This document shows positions 50,930 to 59,737 of a stretch of 64,000 bases of DNA, piece after piece. This DNA comes from Prosthecobacter vanneervenii (GTDB lineage Bacteria; Verrucomicrobiota; Verrucomicrobiia; Verrucomicrobiales; Verrucomicrobiaceae): the NCBI RefSeq assembly GCF_014203095.1, contig NZ_JACHIG010000005.1:62001-126000 (forward strand), given 5' to 3'. The position numbers were made by a program, and so were the translations under genes. The first letter of the stretch is position 1; each line of letters opens with the position of its first letter. The notes beneath the pieces were generated by a model, which saw only the letters and a list, made by a program, of their open reading frames with translations, was not told the origin of the DNA and searched no databases.

Positions 50930-51318
50930 CGGGGCTCGATACGAACGTCCTTGTGCGATACCTCGCACAAGATGACGAGCCCCAGCTACGAAGCGTGCTG
51001 ACTTTACTGCTGAAGAAGGGCGCGACTTTCTTTGTCCCGGATCTCGTTTTGGTCGAAACTGACTGGGTGCTCAGCACACTCTATGAGTGGACGCCAGAAG
51101 AAGTCGCTGAAGCATTCGGCCGCCTGCTAAATGTGCACAATCTGACCTTCGAGAACGAGGGCAGAATACGCGCCGCATTGCGTGCTATGCGCCAAGGTGC
51201 AGATTTGTCTGACGAACTCATCATTGATCGCTGTCGCGACATGGGTTGCAAGACAGTGGCAACATTTGATAAAGGCATAACAAAACGGCATCCTGGATTT
51301 GCCGTGACTCCCAAATAG
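50926..51318 (+). CDS. vapC: PIN-domain toxin (VapC-like ribonuclease)
   Basis: A 130-residue PIN domain. Acidic residues expected to bind the metal are present: Asp5 in GLDTNVLVRYL, Glu44 in VLVETDWVL, Asp95/Asp101 in ADLSDELIID, and Asp115 in TFDKGI. Such toxins cut tRNA or other RNA when free of antitoxin. The gene overlaps the antitoxin gene by 4 bp and is intact. Confidence 0.88.
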   Translation: MTGLDTNVLVRYLAQDDEPQLRSVLTLLLKKGATFFVPDLVLVETDWVLSTLYEWTPEEVAEAFGRLLNVHNLTFENEGRIRAALRAMRQGADLSDELIIDRCRDMGCKTVATFDKGITKRHPGFAVTPK

Positions 51319-51374
51319 CTTCCTCAGCATGCTCCACTTGATGCATCAATCAAGCAGGGCGGCAATGGTGAGCA

Positions 51375-51980
51375 GTGAAGTCCATTTCCATGTTTTCAAT
51401 ACGTCCGCCCATGATCACGGCGCTTATCGCACTGGGTATGCTGCTTGTTGCCTACGGGCTGATGTCGACAATTTCCAACTCGTTGGAACGTCCTGCAGCA
51501 CACACCATCAACGACATAACGGATGCAAACACCATCTGGCGGGCAGACATCCCGCTTGGCTTTGAGGAATCAGTAGCTCGTAAAAAGTGTCCAGTTCCGC
51601 TACCTCAAGGAGCCCGCCATATTCAGTATGTTGATTTCTACGAATACGGTGGATTCATGCACTGCATGCGTTTTGAAGCCCCGCTCTCCGTCTGCAGGGA
51701 GCATGCCGCCCAGCTGATCCAAGCATTTAATGCACGGAACAACGAGACCCAAAAATCCAATCAAGCGCCTTTGCCAGTTCGTCCGATCCCTCTGGACCAA
51801 TCGACAACCACCGTGATAGGCCATTATGTTCGTGATCAAGTTGCGGAGGCTGCGCGTGCTTCCTGGTTTGAGCCAGATAAGTTGACCAGTGGAGAAATGT
51901 GGGGCCGCAGCGGAAGCCATACGCCCATGATCATCATCGACAGCGACAAAGGTGTCTTTTACTACCTCCGCACCGATTAA
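51375..51980 (+). CDS. Hypothetical membrane-anchored protein
   Basis: A 201-residue protein with one N-terminal hydrophobic segment (MITALIALGMLLVAYGLM, about 13-30) and a soluble remainder facing the periplasm or outside. Features include ARKKCPVPLPQGARHIQY, EYGGFMHCMRF and the C-terminal DSDKGVFYYLRTD. No known family is recognised. It follows the toxin gene by 56 bp but has no evident link to it. Confidence 0.65.
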   Translation: MKSISMFSIRPPMITALIALGMLLVAYGLMSTISNSLERPAAHTINDITDANTIWRADIPLGFEESVARKKCPVPLPQGARHIQYVDFYEYGGFMHCMRFEAPLSVCREHAAQLIQAFNARNNETQKSNQAPLPVRPIPLDQSTTTVIGHYVRDQVAEAARASWFEPDKLTSGEMWGRSGSHTPMIIIDSDKGVFYYLRTD

Positions 51981-52027
51981 TAGTTTTGAAAACTGCAAAA
52001 ATAGGTCTGTCAGCCATGGAAGGAAAA

Positions 52028-52516
52028 ATGACGCATCCCGGTTTCAAAATCATATCCGGCGCTCAAACAGGGGTGGACCGGGCTGCACTGGACGCAGCTC
52101 TGGCCTTTGGCGTGCCCTGTGGCGGCTGGGTGCCAGCAGGCAGGCGCGACGAGGACGGCGTCATTCCTCCAGATTATCCGGTGCAGGAGCTGAAGGAAGG
52201 GGGCTACAGGCAGAGAACCATTCAAAATCTCAGTGATGCCGATGGCACGCTGATTCTGTATTTCGAAGAGCTGGAAGGAGGCACGGAGCAGACGCTCTAT
52301 CGGTGCATCAAGCTGCATCGCCCTTACGTGCTTGTGGATGGAGCAGAAATCAGCGCCGAGAGAGCCTCTGATCTTGCCCTTCGATTCATCCGCAGCCGTA
52401 ATATCAGCAGCCTCAACGTCGCTGGTCCGCGTGGCAGCAAACGGCCAGAAGGCCACGCTTACGCGCTAGATGTCATTTCAAGACTGCTCATGAAGCTGGG
52501 ATTCCAGCGGCAGTGA
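52028..52516 (+). CDS. Putative molybdenum carrier / YpsA-like Rossmann protein
   Basis: A 162-residue protein whose start MTHPGFKIISGAQTGVDRAA is typical of the putative molybdenum-carrier family, a Rossmann-like SLOG-related fold that binds nucleotide or metal cofactor. The DGTLILYFEELEGGTEQT block and C-terminal NVAGPRGSKRPE fit the family. Two starts are possible, 52016 and 52028. No molybdopterin gene is near, so the role is open; related SLOG proteins can sense nucleotides. Confidence 0.75.
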   Translation: MTHPGFKIISGAQTGVDRAALDAALAFGVPCGGWVPAGRRDEDGVIPPDYPVQELKEGGYRQRTIQNLSDADGTLILYFEELEGGTEQTLYRCIKLHRPYVLVDGAEISAERASDLALRFIRSRNISSLNVAGPRGSKRPEGHAYALDVISRLLMKLGFQRQ

Positions 52517-52532
52517 GGGTCAGCTTTAACTT

Positions 52533-53423
52533 TTACTCTATTCCAGCTACCTCATCGATCTCGGCAACTGCCTCTTCTGGCACCACCCTCTGCGGTGCCA
52601 CCGCAAACACAAAGCGGTGAATGCCTGCCAGATCTGCCGCAGTGCTGGCATTCAGGTAGCCCAGCTCGGTGCAGAGGGTGACCACGGGAGCACCTTGATC
52701 GTGGCCCAATTCGAGGGCGATGAGCGCACCGGTGTTGAGATGAGCGAGGGCATCCTTCAGAAAACGCTCCACGATGCGCAGGCCGTCCGGGCCGCCATCG
52801 AGGGCGAGGATGGGATCGCGCTGCACTTCGGCGCTGAGCGTGGGGATTTCAGCGGTGGGGATGTAGGGCAGATTGGCGGCGATGACGTCAAAGGTGCCGG
52901 TGATTTTTTCAAAGAGATCGCTGCGCAGAAACTTCACGTTGCAGCCCAGACGCGAGGCATTGAGCCGGGCGAGATCCAGAGCGTCTTCGCTGATGTCTGC
53001 CAGCACCACCTCGCTCAGCGGCCAGGCTTTGGCGAGGCTGAGGCCGATGCAGCCGGAGCCGGTGGCCATGTCCAGCACACGAGCGGGCGCGCTGGGGCAT
53101 TTTTTCAAAATCATCTCCACCAGCGTCTCCGTCTCCGGGCGTGGGATGAGCGCACGGTGGTCGCTCACGAATTCGTGGCCGCAGAATTCCACGGTGCCCA
53201 ACAGGTGCTGCAGCGGCTCCCCTTCCCCACGGCGCTTCAGCAGGTCGCGCAGTTTTACCAGATCGGGCTCGGGCACGGATTCGCCAAAGCGCAGATACAG
53301 ATCCAGCCTGCGGCAGTGCAGCACATGGGCCAGCAGGTGCTCCATGTTCAACCGGGCTTCCTCGATCTTGCGCTTCTCCAGGTAGGCGGTGCCGGACTGG
53401 ATGATTTCAAGGATGAGCTTCAT
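52533..53423 (-). CDS. prmC: Peptide chain release factor N5-glutamine methyltransferase
   Basis: Methylates the Gln of the GGQ motif in RF1 and RF2. The 296-residue product has the SAM-binding ARVLDMATGSGCIGLSLAKA, the DISEDALDLARLNA acidic loop and the substrate motif in the form NLPYI, where classic PrmC has NPPY. The start at 53423 (MKLILEIIQ) was chosen over a frame extension to 53480. It is the last gene of the E1-E2 operon on the minus strand. Confidence 0.9.
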   Translation of the reverse strand: MKLILEIIQSGTAYLEKRKIEEARLNMEHLLAHVLHCRRLDLYLRFGESVPEPDLVKLRDLLKRRGEGEPLQHLLGTVEFCGHEFVSDHRALIPRPETETLVEMILKKCPSAPARVLDMATGSGCIGLSLAKAWPLSEVVLADISEDALDLARLNASRLGCNVKFLRSDLFEKITGTFDVIAANLPYIPTAEIPTLSAEVQRDPILALDGGPDGLRIVERFLKDALAHLNTGALIALELGHDQGAPVVTLCTELGYLNASTAADLAGIHRFVFAVAPQRVVPEEAVAEIDEVAGIE

Positions 53424-53483
53424 GGAGGGAGATGGGGCAAAGGCAAAACGGCACGCGGCACAGGCCGAAGCGCTGCGCACTAA

Positions 53484-54059
53484 TCAAGACGCCACGGCCT
53501 CGATCAAGCCGGATTCCGTGATGATTTGCACCACACGCTGGTCGTGGGCTTCGCACGGAATGTCATTGATGATCTGCATCTCAAACGCCACGGCGAGACG
53601 TCGCGCGCGGCACTCCGGCCGAGCCAGCAGGCGGTCGTAATAACCACCGCCGCGCCCGAGACGCGCTCCTGTGCGTGTGAATGCCAGCCCGGGCACCAGA
53701 ATGACATCCAGCTCCGCCACCTGCACCGGCGTGCAATGCTCCTGCGGCTCCCACACATTCATCGTGCCACGTTTGAGATCCTCCGCTGAGCGCACCACAC
53801 GCGGTTGCAGCTCTTCTTTCTCGATGTGGAAAAAGCACACGCGCACACCGCGTGCGAGCAGCCCGGGCAGCAGATGCGTCACGAGATCGGGCTCATTGCG
53901 CAGACCACCAAACAGCGCCCAGGTCTGGCCAGCGCGATCATTCCCCACATAGCGCAGGATCTGCGTGGAGATCCTGGCACTGGCATCAGCGCGCGTGGGT
54001 TCCTCCAGCGCACGCAGGCGCTCGCGCAGAGTTTGGCGCAGCGTGGCTTTGTCTGTCAT
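53484..54059 (-). CDS. 5-Formyltetrahydrofolate cyclo-ligase
   Basis: Converts 5-formyl-THF to methenyl-THF with ATP. The 191-residue product has KATLRQTLRERLRALE at the start and the characteristic ATP-binding LGRGGGYYDRLLAR near 140-153, then VAFEMQIINDIPCEAHDQ. It lies between the E2 gene and prmC and is probably cotranscribed with both. Members are named fau, ygfA or MTHFS. Confidence 0.92.
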   Translation of the reverse strand: MTDKATLRQTLRERLRALEEPTRADASARISTQILRYVGNDRAGQTWALFGGLRNEPDLVTHLLPGLLARGVRVCFFHIEKEELQPRVVRSAEDLKRGTMNVWEPQEHCTPVQVAELDVILVPGLAFTRTGARLGRGGGYYDRLLARPECRARRLAVAFEMQIINDIPCEAHDQRVVQIITESGLIEAVAS

Positions 54060-54077
54060 GACACTTCGATCAATGGA

Positions 54078-54095
54078 GCGGACAGGAGTGTCCGC
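54078..54095. repeat. Short hairpin GCGGACA-GGAG-TGTCCGC
   Basis: A perfect 7-bp stem with a 4-nt loop, 10 bp after the E2 stop. The sequence AGCGGACAGGAGTGTCCGCGCTACC is of a kind I recall as dispersed in Verrucomicrobia; only one copy is in this window. Confidence 0.5.
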
Positions 54096-54105
54096 GCTAC
54101 CTTCT

Positions 54106-55350
54106 TCACAGCAGCTCGGGCTTCTGCAGCAGCTCGGCCACGCGCTTGAGCAGGCGTCCGGCGCCGCCGCCATCCAGCACGCGGTGGTCAAAGCTGAGGG
54201 TCAGCTCGGCTTCCGTCACGGGGATGAACTGGTTCACCTCATCGCTCCAGTGCGGCACCTTGCTGCCGGCACCGAGGCCCAGCACGAGATTCTGCTCTGG
54301 CAGCGGGATGGGGGTGGCCCACACGATGCCAAAGGTGCCAAAATTGGTCACGGTGGCGATGCCCGGGCGCTTCACATCATTGGGCAGGCGGCGTGCGCGG
54401 GCCTGCTCCACCAGCTTGTTGTAGGTGGGCACCAGCTTCATGAGCGGGGTCTTTTCCACCTCGCGCAGCGTGGGCACCATCACACCATCGTCCACCTCCA
54501 CGGCAAAGCCGATGTCGATGGCCAGCGGATGCACGATGCGGTTGCCCACCAGGCGTCCGGCAAAGGCGGTGTTTTCAGAGAGCGCGATGGCCAGCGCGCG
54601 GATGACATAGAGCGCGGGGCCGGGCTTGGGGTCGGCCTTTTTGCGGTGCGCCAGCATGGCGTCCAACATGATGGGGCTGCCCACGGTGGCCAGCGGGCGC
54701 GTCCAGCTCCGGCGCATGGAATCCGCCACCGCGATGCGCATGGGCGAGGCCGGTGTCATGCGGTGCTGCTCCAAGCCGCGCAGGAAGGACTCAAAGTCCT
54801 CCACCGTGACACGGCCGCCCGCACCTGTACCGGGCACGCCGGCGAGGTCGGAGGCATTCAGCCCCAGCTCGGCCATGCGTGCACGCATGCGCGGAGAGAT
54901 GTAGGTGGCCCCAGCCGCACCCGCAGGCACCGGCAGGCCGCCCACCACCGGCTCCACGGTGGGCTGACGGGTGGAGATCACGTCGTTGTCGCTGATCTTG
55001 AAGTGCAGATTTTCCACCTCCTCGGAGCTTCCGCCCGAGTGGCTGTGACTGGGGGCATCGGCCTTGGCAGATGGCTCGTCGCTGAGGCCCAGCAGCTGGG
55101 CGTCCTCGGCGCTGATCTCAAAGGCCGCCAGCGTGGCGCCCACGGCGTAGCTGGTCTTGGCCGCAGCCACGATCTGGCCCACTTTGCCGGCGCACGGGGC
55201 CGTCACGGCCATGGTGGCCTTGTTGGTCTCCACTTCAAAGAGATCGCAGCCTGCCTCGACGACGCTCCCGGGCTCGACCAAGATGCGGATGATCGTGGCT
55301 TCAGCGATGGACTCGCCCAGCTGGGGCATCAGGATGGGAATGGTACGCAT
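54106..55350 (-). CDS. 2-Oxoacid dehydrogenase E2 (dihydrolipoamide acyltransferase)
   Basis: Core acyltransferase of a pyruvate or branched-chain 2-oxoacid dehydrogenase complex, 414 residues. The lipoyl domain is at the N-terminus (about 1-78) with the lipoylated lysine in EVETNKATM. A peripheral-subunit-binding domain lies near 145-180 (SPRMRARMAELGLNASDLAG). The catalytic domain follows, with His389 and Asp393 in DHRVLDGG, a small variation on the usual HRxxDG. A Ser/Gly/His-rich linker separates the first domains. It is the third gene of an E1 alpha, E1 beta, E2 operon. Confidence 0.93.
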   Translation of the reverse strand: MRTIPILMPQLGESIAEATIIRILVEPGSVVEAGCDLFEVETNKATMAVTAPCAGKVGQIVAAAKTSYAVGATLAAFEISAEDAQLLGLSDEPSAKADAPSHSHSGGSSEEVENLHFKISDNDVISTRQPTVEPVVGGLPVPAGAAGATYISPRMRARMAELGLNASDLAGVPGTGAGGRVTVEDFESFLRGLEQHRMTPASPMRIAVADSMRRSWTRPLATVGSPIMLDAMLAHRKKADPKPGPALYVIRALAIALSENTAFAGRLVGNRIVHPLAIDIGFAVEVDDGVMVPTLREVEKTPLMKLVPTYNKLVEQARARRLPNDVKRPGIATVTNFGTFGIVWATPIPLPEQNLVLGLGAGSKVPHWSDEVNQFIPVTEAELTLSFDHRVLDGGGAGRLLKRVAELLQKPELL

Positions 55351-55389
55351 GACTGGATGCTGAAAAAGAAAACGGGGCTGAAAGTGGGA

Positions 55390-56355
55390 TTAATGGCGCA
55401 GCAGAGTGCGCAGTGCGGCCGCGATGGTGGCCGTGGTAGGCCGGTGGGCCTTCCAGAGATTGGGGTGGTAGGGGATGGGCGTGTCCTTGGAGTTCAGCCG
55501 CATGGGCGGCGCATCCAGCAGGTGGAAGCCCTCGGTGGTCACACGGGCGATGATTTCCGCCGTGACACCGCCCCAGGGGAATGCCTCTCCCAGCGCCAGC
55601 AGGCGGCCGGTGCGGGCCACAGAGGCCAGGATGGTGTCCGTATCCATCGGCTTCACGGAGCGGAGATCCACCACCTCGATCTGGTAACCGTCGAGCTGCA
55701 GCTCCTCAGCCGCGCGCAGGGCCTCGTGCACCATGGCGCTGTACGTCACGATGGTGGCGTGGCGGCCCGGGCGTGCGATGCGTGCCTTGCCGATGGGCAG
55801 CTCACGATCGCCGATGCGGTCTGCCTTCAGGTGGTAGTAGAGAAACTTGTGCTCGCAGAAGACCACGGGGTCATTGATCTCCACGCTGTCCAGCAGCATC
55901 CAGTAGGCGTCCTCCACGGTGGCGGGCGTCACGATCACCAGGCCGGGATAGTGCGCATAGATGGCCTCCATGGACTGGCTGTGGAAGGGGCCGCTGCCAG
56001 CCGTGCCGCCGGAGGGCATGCGGATGGTGATGGGGCACGGCACATTGGTGCGCCAGTAGAGCGTGGCCGCCTGATTGATGATCTGGTTGAACCCGATGGA
56101 GGAGAAATCCGCAAACTGCATCTCCACGATGGGGCGCGCGCCCTCCACCGCCGCACCCACGGCCATGCCGATCATGGCATCCTCGCTGATGGGGGAGTCA
56201 AAGACACGGTTGGGGAATTCCCGGCTCAGGTTTTTGGTGGCCTTGAAGGCACCGCCAAAGGTGGCGATGTCCTGCCCGTAAAGGAAAACGGAGGGGTCAC
56301 TGCGCAAAGCCTCGTACTGGGCCTCCCGAATGGCTTCGAGGTAGGTGATGCTCAT
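55390..56355 (-). CDS. 2-Oxoacid dehydrogenase E1 beta subunit
   Basis: A 321-residue thiamine-diphosphate enzyme subunit that pairs with E1 alpha. It has the start MSITYLEAIREAQYEALRSD, FPNRVFDSPISEDAMIGMAVGAA, and VFCEHKFLYYH; these match the transketolase-like beta fold. Its start overlaps the E1 alpha stop by 4 bp. The complex would act in the cytoplasm; pyruvate is the likely substrate but branched-chain acids cannot be excluded. Confidence 0.93.
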   Translation of the reverse strand: MSITYLEAIREAQYEALRSDPSVFLYGQDIATFGGAFKATKNLSREFPNRVFDSPISEDAMIGMAVGAAVEGARPIVEMQFADFSSIGFNQIINQAATLYWRTNVPCPITIRMPSGGTAGSGPFHSQSMEAIYAHYPGLVIVTPATVEDAYWMLLDSVEINDPVVFCEHKFLYYHLKADRIGDRELPIGKARIARPGRHATIVTYSAMVHEALRAAEELQLDGYQIEVVDLRSVKPMDTDTILASVARTGRLLALGEAFPWGGVTAEIIARVTTEGFHLLDAPPMRLNSKDTPIPYHPNLWKAHRPTTATIAAALRTLLRH

Positions 56356-57398
56356 GCCTTGTACTGCCCTTCCACCAGCTCAGCGCAAGACAAGGCCTGC
56401 CAGTTTTCTTTATAGGGGTCTGGGGTGGGTTCTTTGGACACTTTGGAAACGGTTTGATCCACGGTGCGGCGCACCTCTTCATGCAGCTCGCGCACCTCGG
56501 CGGGGGTCATCCAGCCATGGGCGCAGGCAAATTCTTCCGCCACCTGCAGGCAGTCGCGTGCATTGGGGGCATGGCGCGCTTTGTCGGGAATGTAGGAGGC
56601 GTCATCGTGCTCGCCGTGGCCGGAGAGGCGCAGCAGCGTGCCCACCACCATCTGCGGTCCGCCACCGGAACGGGCACGGGCCACGGCAGCGCGGAAGGCC
56701 TTGAGGCAGGAGGCCAGGTCCGTGGCATCCACGGTCACGCCCTCCACACCATAGCCCGCAGCGCGGTCCACCAAATTTTCACAGGCGTACTGGCGGGTGT
56801 TGGGGGTGGAGTAGGCGTACTGATTGTTGGCCACGCTCACGATCATGGGCAGCTTTTCCACGGCGGCCATGTTCAAGCCCTCATGAAAAGCCCCGGTGGA
56901 GGTGCCGCCATCGCCGATGCTCGTGGCACCCACGCTGTCGCCCAATGTCCCAGCAAGCCGCCGGGCAAAGAGCGCCCCGGACGCCACTGCCAGCATGCTG
57001 CCCAGGTGGCTGATCATGGCCATGTGCCCCTCTTTCGGGCGGCCACGGTGGATGTTGCCATCCCGCCCGCGCATCGGCCCGGTCACGGCACCCAGGTAGG
57101 TGCGCACGGTGTCGATGATGGGTTCGCCAAAGGCGATTCGGCCCGCCTGGTCGCGGATCAGCGGAGCATAGACGTCTTTACCCTTACGCAGTTGGATCCC
57201 CAGCGCGGCGCTGAAGGCCTCCTGCCCTTTGCCTAGGTACACTCCACCCACGATACGCCCGCCGGCACGGTAGAGAGACCCGAGCTTCTCCTCCAGCACT
57301 CTGGAAAGCATCATGTGCTGGAAGGTCTGTAGAAATTGATCGCGAAAATCGGCCGTCAGGTCGGTTTCGGCGCAGTTGATCGATGAAGCAAGTGCCAC
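56352..57398 (-). CDS. 2-Oxoacid dehydrogenase E1 alpha subunit
   Basis: A 348-residue subunit binding thiamine diphosphate through the motif SIGDGGTSTGAFHEGLNMAA, closed by the Asn-Asn of VANNQYAYS. GGVYLGKGQEAFSAALG is the substrate-channel region. It starts with GTG at 57398. It is the first gene of the operon E1 alpha, E1 beta, E2, cyclo-ligase, prmC. An E3 gene is not in the window. The intergenic region 57399-57623 is shared with the divergent gene at 57624. Confidence 0.93.
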   Translation of the reverse strand: MALASSINCAETDLTADFRDQFLQTFQHMMLSRVLEEKLGSLYRAGGRIVGGVYLGKGQEAFSAALGIQLRKGKDVYAPLIRDQAGRIAFGEPIIDTVRTYLGAVTGPMRGRDGNIHRGRPKEGHMAMISHLGSMLAVASGALFARRLAGTLGDSVGATSIGDGGTSTGAFHEGLNMAAVEKLPMIVSVANNQYAYSTPNTRQYACENLVDRAAGYGVEGVTVDATDLASCLKAFRAAVARARSGGGPQMVVGTLLRLSGHGEHDDASYIPDKARHAPNARDCLQVAEEFACAHGWMTPAEVRELHEEVRRTVDQTVSKVSKEPTPDPYKENWQALSCAELVEGQYKA

Positions 57399-57566
57399 GA
57401 GGCATACTTGGTATCTATGGCGACAGTTTCGTCAATAGCGCGGCGGTAAGGATTCCTCTACAAATGACGAAATCTAGCCGCAACTGGCATCCGATCGGCT
57501 TCTTTTGTCCGCCACAAGTTTTTAAGATAAAGCGTGACAAGCTTCACTCGTTTTAATAATATCGTT

Positions 57567-57623
57567 GAAATTTTTATAATTCAGTGGAAATTTAATAAAC
57601 TAACCTGAAATTTTTAGAAACCG
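57567..57623 (+). promoter_or_regulatory. Three phased 20-bp direct repeats upstream of 57624 gene
   Basis: GAAATTT recurs at 57567, 57587 and 57607, exactly 20 bp apart, in the AT-rich leader of the following gene; the third copy ends at the start codon. The pattern fits either binding sites on one face of the helix or phased A/T tracts that bend DNA. No ribosome-binding site is visible between the last copy and the ATG. Confidence 0.5.
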
Positions 57624-58187
57624 ATGGAATCACTTGTCTCCACCGCCGCTGCTGATCCAGCCTTTGCTGGCTTCCACACTCAGAGCTACGGTAGCCTGCT
57701 GCTGCCAGACCACCCCATCCGTTTCGGCTTTCAGGTGGACATTGTTCCTGAGAACTGCCCCAACAGCATCATCTTCGGCATCGTCAGCCGGGACCCCGCC
57801 AACAGCAGCCATGCCAAAACCAGCGGCTTTGCGGTGAAGGTGGACCTGGAGATGCGCGAGGTCTGGGACGCCCTGAACAAAAGCGGCCTCGTCGGCTGGG
57901 TGGAGCATCCCCTTGGCCTGGCCGGATTTACCGATGAGGAGCCCCTGCTCCTCGGCTGGGAGATCGAATTCCACGGCCACGCATTGATCCCCAAACTCGT
58001 GGTGGCAGACCAGCAGTGGCTCTACCCCGCCGTACAGTGCCCCAATCCTGTGGTGATGGAGACCGTGATCGGCTGGCAGGGCACGTGGGACCGCGATCCC
58101 CGCAGCACCTTCCTGCACCCTGCCCTCTGGCGCGAGCAGCTCCCCGTGCTGCACACGCCTCAGCAGCCCGAGGCTGTGGCGGCGTAA
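57624..58187 (+). CDS. Hypothetical cytoplasmic protein
   Basis: A 187-residue protein with no signal peptide or membrane segment. It begins MESLVSTAAADPAFAG; the centre contains SGFAVKVDLEMREVWDAL and EIEFHGHALIPKLVV and is probably beta-rich. No known family is recognised. The GC-rich codon use is like that of its neighbours while its leader is very AT-rich with three phased 20-bp repeats, suggesting specific regulation. hldD follows 60 bp later. Confidence 0.65.
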   Translation: MESLVSTAAADPAFAGFHTQSYGSLLLPDHPIRFGFQVDIVPENCPNSIIFGIVSRDPANSSHAKTSGFAVKVDLEMREVWDALNKSGLVGWVEHPLGLAGFTDEEPLLLGWEIEFHGHALIPKLVVADQQWLYPAVQCPNPVVMETVIGWQGTWDRDPRSTFLHPALWREQLPVLHTPQQPEAVAA

Positions 58188-58247
58188 AGGCGGCTGGCGC
58201 AAGCTCCGGCTTGAATCCCGTCGCATCCCCCGTTACCGGACGGGCTC

Positions 58248-59252
58248 ATGAAAAACACGGAAAGTCGCATCCTCATCACCGGCGGGGCCGGATTCATCGG
58301 CAGCGCCCTCGTCTGGGAACTCAACCGCCGGGGCTGCGAAAACATCGTGGTGTGCGATCGCCTGAGCACCGACGAGAAGTGGAAAAACCTCGTCCCGCTG
58401 AAATTTGCCGACTACATCGACGGCAACGACCTCCTTCAGGCCGTGCAGCACAGTCCTGCCAAGATCGGCCGCTTTGACCACATCCTGCACCTAGGTGCCT
58501 GCTCCGCCACCACCGAGCGGGATGCGGACTACCTCATGCGGAACAACTACGAGTTCACCAAGCAGCTCTGCCAGTGGTCCCTCGCCAGCCAGACCCGCTT
58601 TGTGTACGCCTCCTCCGCCGCCACCTACGGTGATGGAGCCCACGGCATGGACGACCAGATGGCCGACCTGCACGCCCTGCGCCCGCTGAACATGTACGGG
58701 TACTCCAAGCACCTCTTTGACCTGCACGCCAAGCGCGAAGGCTGGCTGCCCCACATCGTCGGCCTCAAGTACTTCAACGTCTATGGCCCCAACGAAGACC
58801 ACAAGGCGGACATGCGCAGCCTCGTGCACAAGGCCTGCGGCCAGATCCTCGCCACCGACAAGGTGCAGCTCTTCAAGTCCCACCGCCCCGACTACAAGCA
58901 CGGCGAGCAGATGCGCGACTTCCTCTACGTAAAGGACGCCATCCGCATGACCCTGCACCTGGCCGAAACCCCGAGCGCCGGCGGCCTCTTCAACCTCGGC
59001 TCCGGCAAAGCCCACACCTGGGTCGAACTCGCCACCGCCATCTTCACCGCCCTCGGCAAGGAGCCGAACATCGAGTTCATCGACATGCCCGAGCACCTCC
59101 AGTCGAAGTACCAGTACTACACCTGCGCCGACATCGCAAAGCTGCGCGGCTCAGGATTCAAGACGGAGATTACGCCGCTGGCGGAAGCCGTGCGGGATTA
59201 TGTGCAGGGGTATCTTGTGCCGGATAAGCGGCTTGGGGATGAGGTGTCCTGA
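58248..59252 (+). CDS. hldD: ADP-L-glycero-D-manno-heptose-6-epimerase
   Basis: Last step in making the heptose donor for lipopolysaccharide inner core. The 334-residue SDR-type epimerase has the NAD motif ITGGAGFIGSALV, the catalytic YxxxK with Tyr150 and Lys154 in NMYGYSKH, and NVYGPNEDHKADMRS, typical of HldD. Its presence points to a Gram-negative, heptose-containing envelope. The last 36 bases of the gene are copied at 60055-60084. Confidence 0.93.
   Translation: MKNTESRILITGGAGFIGSALVWELNRRGCENIVVCDRLSTDEKWKNLVPLKFADYIDGNDLLQAVQHSPAKIGRFDHILHLGACSATTERDADYLMRNNYEFTKQLCQWSLASQTRFVYASSAATYGDGAHGMDDQMADLHALRPLNMYGYSKHLFDLHAKREGWLPHIVGLKYFNVYGPNEDHKADMRSLVHKACGQILATDKVQLFKSHRPDYKHGEQMRDFLYVKDAIRMTLHLAETPSAGGLFNLGSGKAHTWVELATAIFTALGKEPNIEFIDMPEHLQSKYQYYTCADIAKLRGSGFKTEITPLAEAVRDYVQGYLVPDKRLGDEVS
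59217..59246. repeat. Direct repeat of hldD 3' end, copy 1 (original)
   Basis: GTGCCGGATAAGCGGCTTGG then GGATGAGGTG, the codons near the end of hldD. The copy at 60055-60084 matches 28 of 30 positions in the same orientation. Confidence 0.85.
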
Positions 59253-59268
59253 ACGATGCGGCATGTCG

Positions 59269-59724
59269 TCACATGCGCGTCAAGAGAAGGGTCAGATCAA
59301 CGATGCGCCGTTGCTTGTAGATGAGAAAGTCAATGAATCGCAAACGGCCTTTTGAGGCGATGCGGGCCTCGGCTGGCAAGTAACCTGGAGCCTCGCAGCG
59401 AACCGTCGAGGTACCAACGCTGATGCTGGTGCCTGTATTATCGAAACCCGCGCCAAACCTGTCTTTGACGGTTGCTTGGCCATCGCTGTCAGTCAGCGCG
59501 GTAAGAACCGTTGGAGGGGAAACAAGCATCTCGGGTGCCCTGGCCCGGCGCTCAGAAATCAAGGTCACGGTCGCTGCGGCAATGGGCTGCTTTGTGACGG
59601 CATCGATAGCTCGCACGCTAACGGTAACCCACGCCGAGCCACAGCCGATGTAACCAGGCACAAGCAAGGCAAAGGCGATGCCGAAAACCAGAAGGGTCCA
59701 GAATGCACATCGTAAAAGTTTCAT
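59269..59724 (-). CDS. Hypothetical membrane-anchored protein with Ig-like region
   Basis: A 151-residue protein starting MKLLRCAFWTLLVFGIAFALL, a signal anchor or uncleaved signal peptide. The following part (VTVSVRAIDAVTKQPIAAAT and TALTDSDGQATVKDRF) resembles a carboxypeptidase-regulatory-like or Ig-like beta fold. It is the last gene of the minus-strand array that runs down from 62545, 13 bp after the DUF4262-like gene. The start at 59724 was chosen; upstream in-frame codons run to 59781 inside the preceding gene. Confidence 0.65.
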   Translation of the reverse strand: MKLLRCAFWTLLVFGIAFALLVPGYIGCGSAWVTVSVRAIDAVTKQPIAAATVTLISERRARAPEMLVSPPTVLTALTDSDGQATVKDRFGAGFDNTGTSISVGTSTVRCEAPGYLPAEARIASKGRLRFIDFLIYKQRRIVDLTLLLTRM

Positions 59725-59737
59725 TTTCCGGAGCTGG

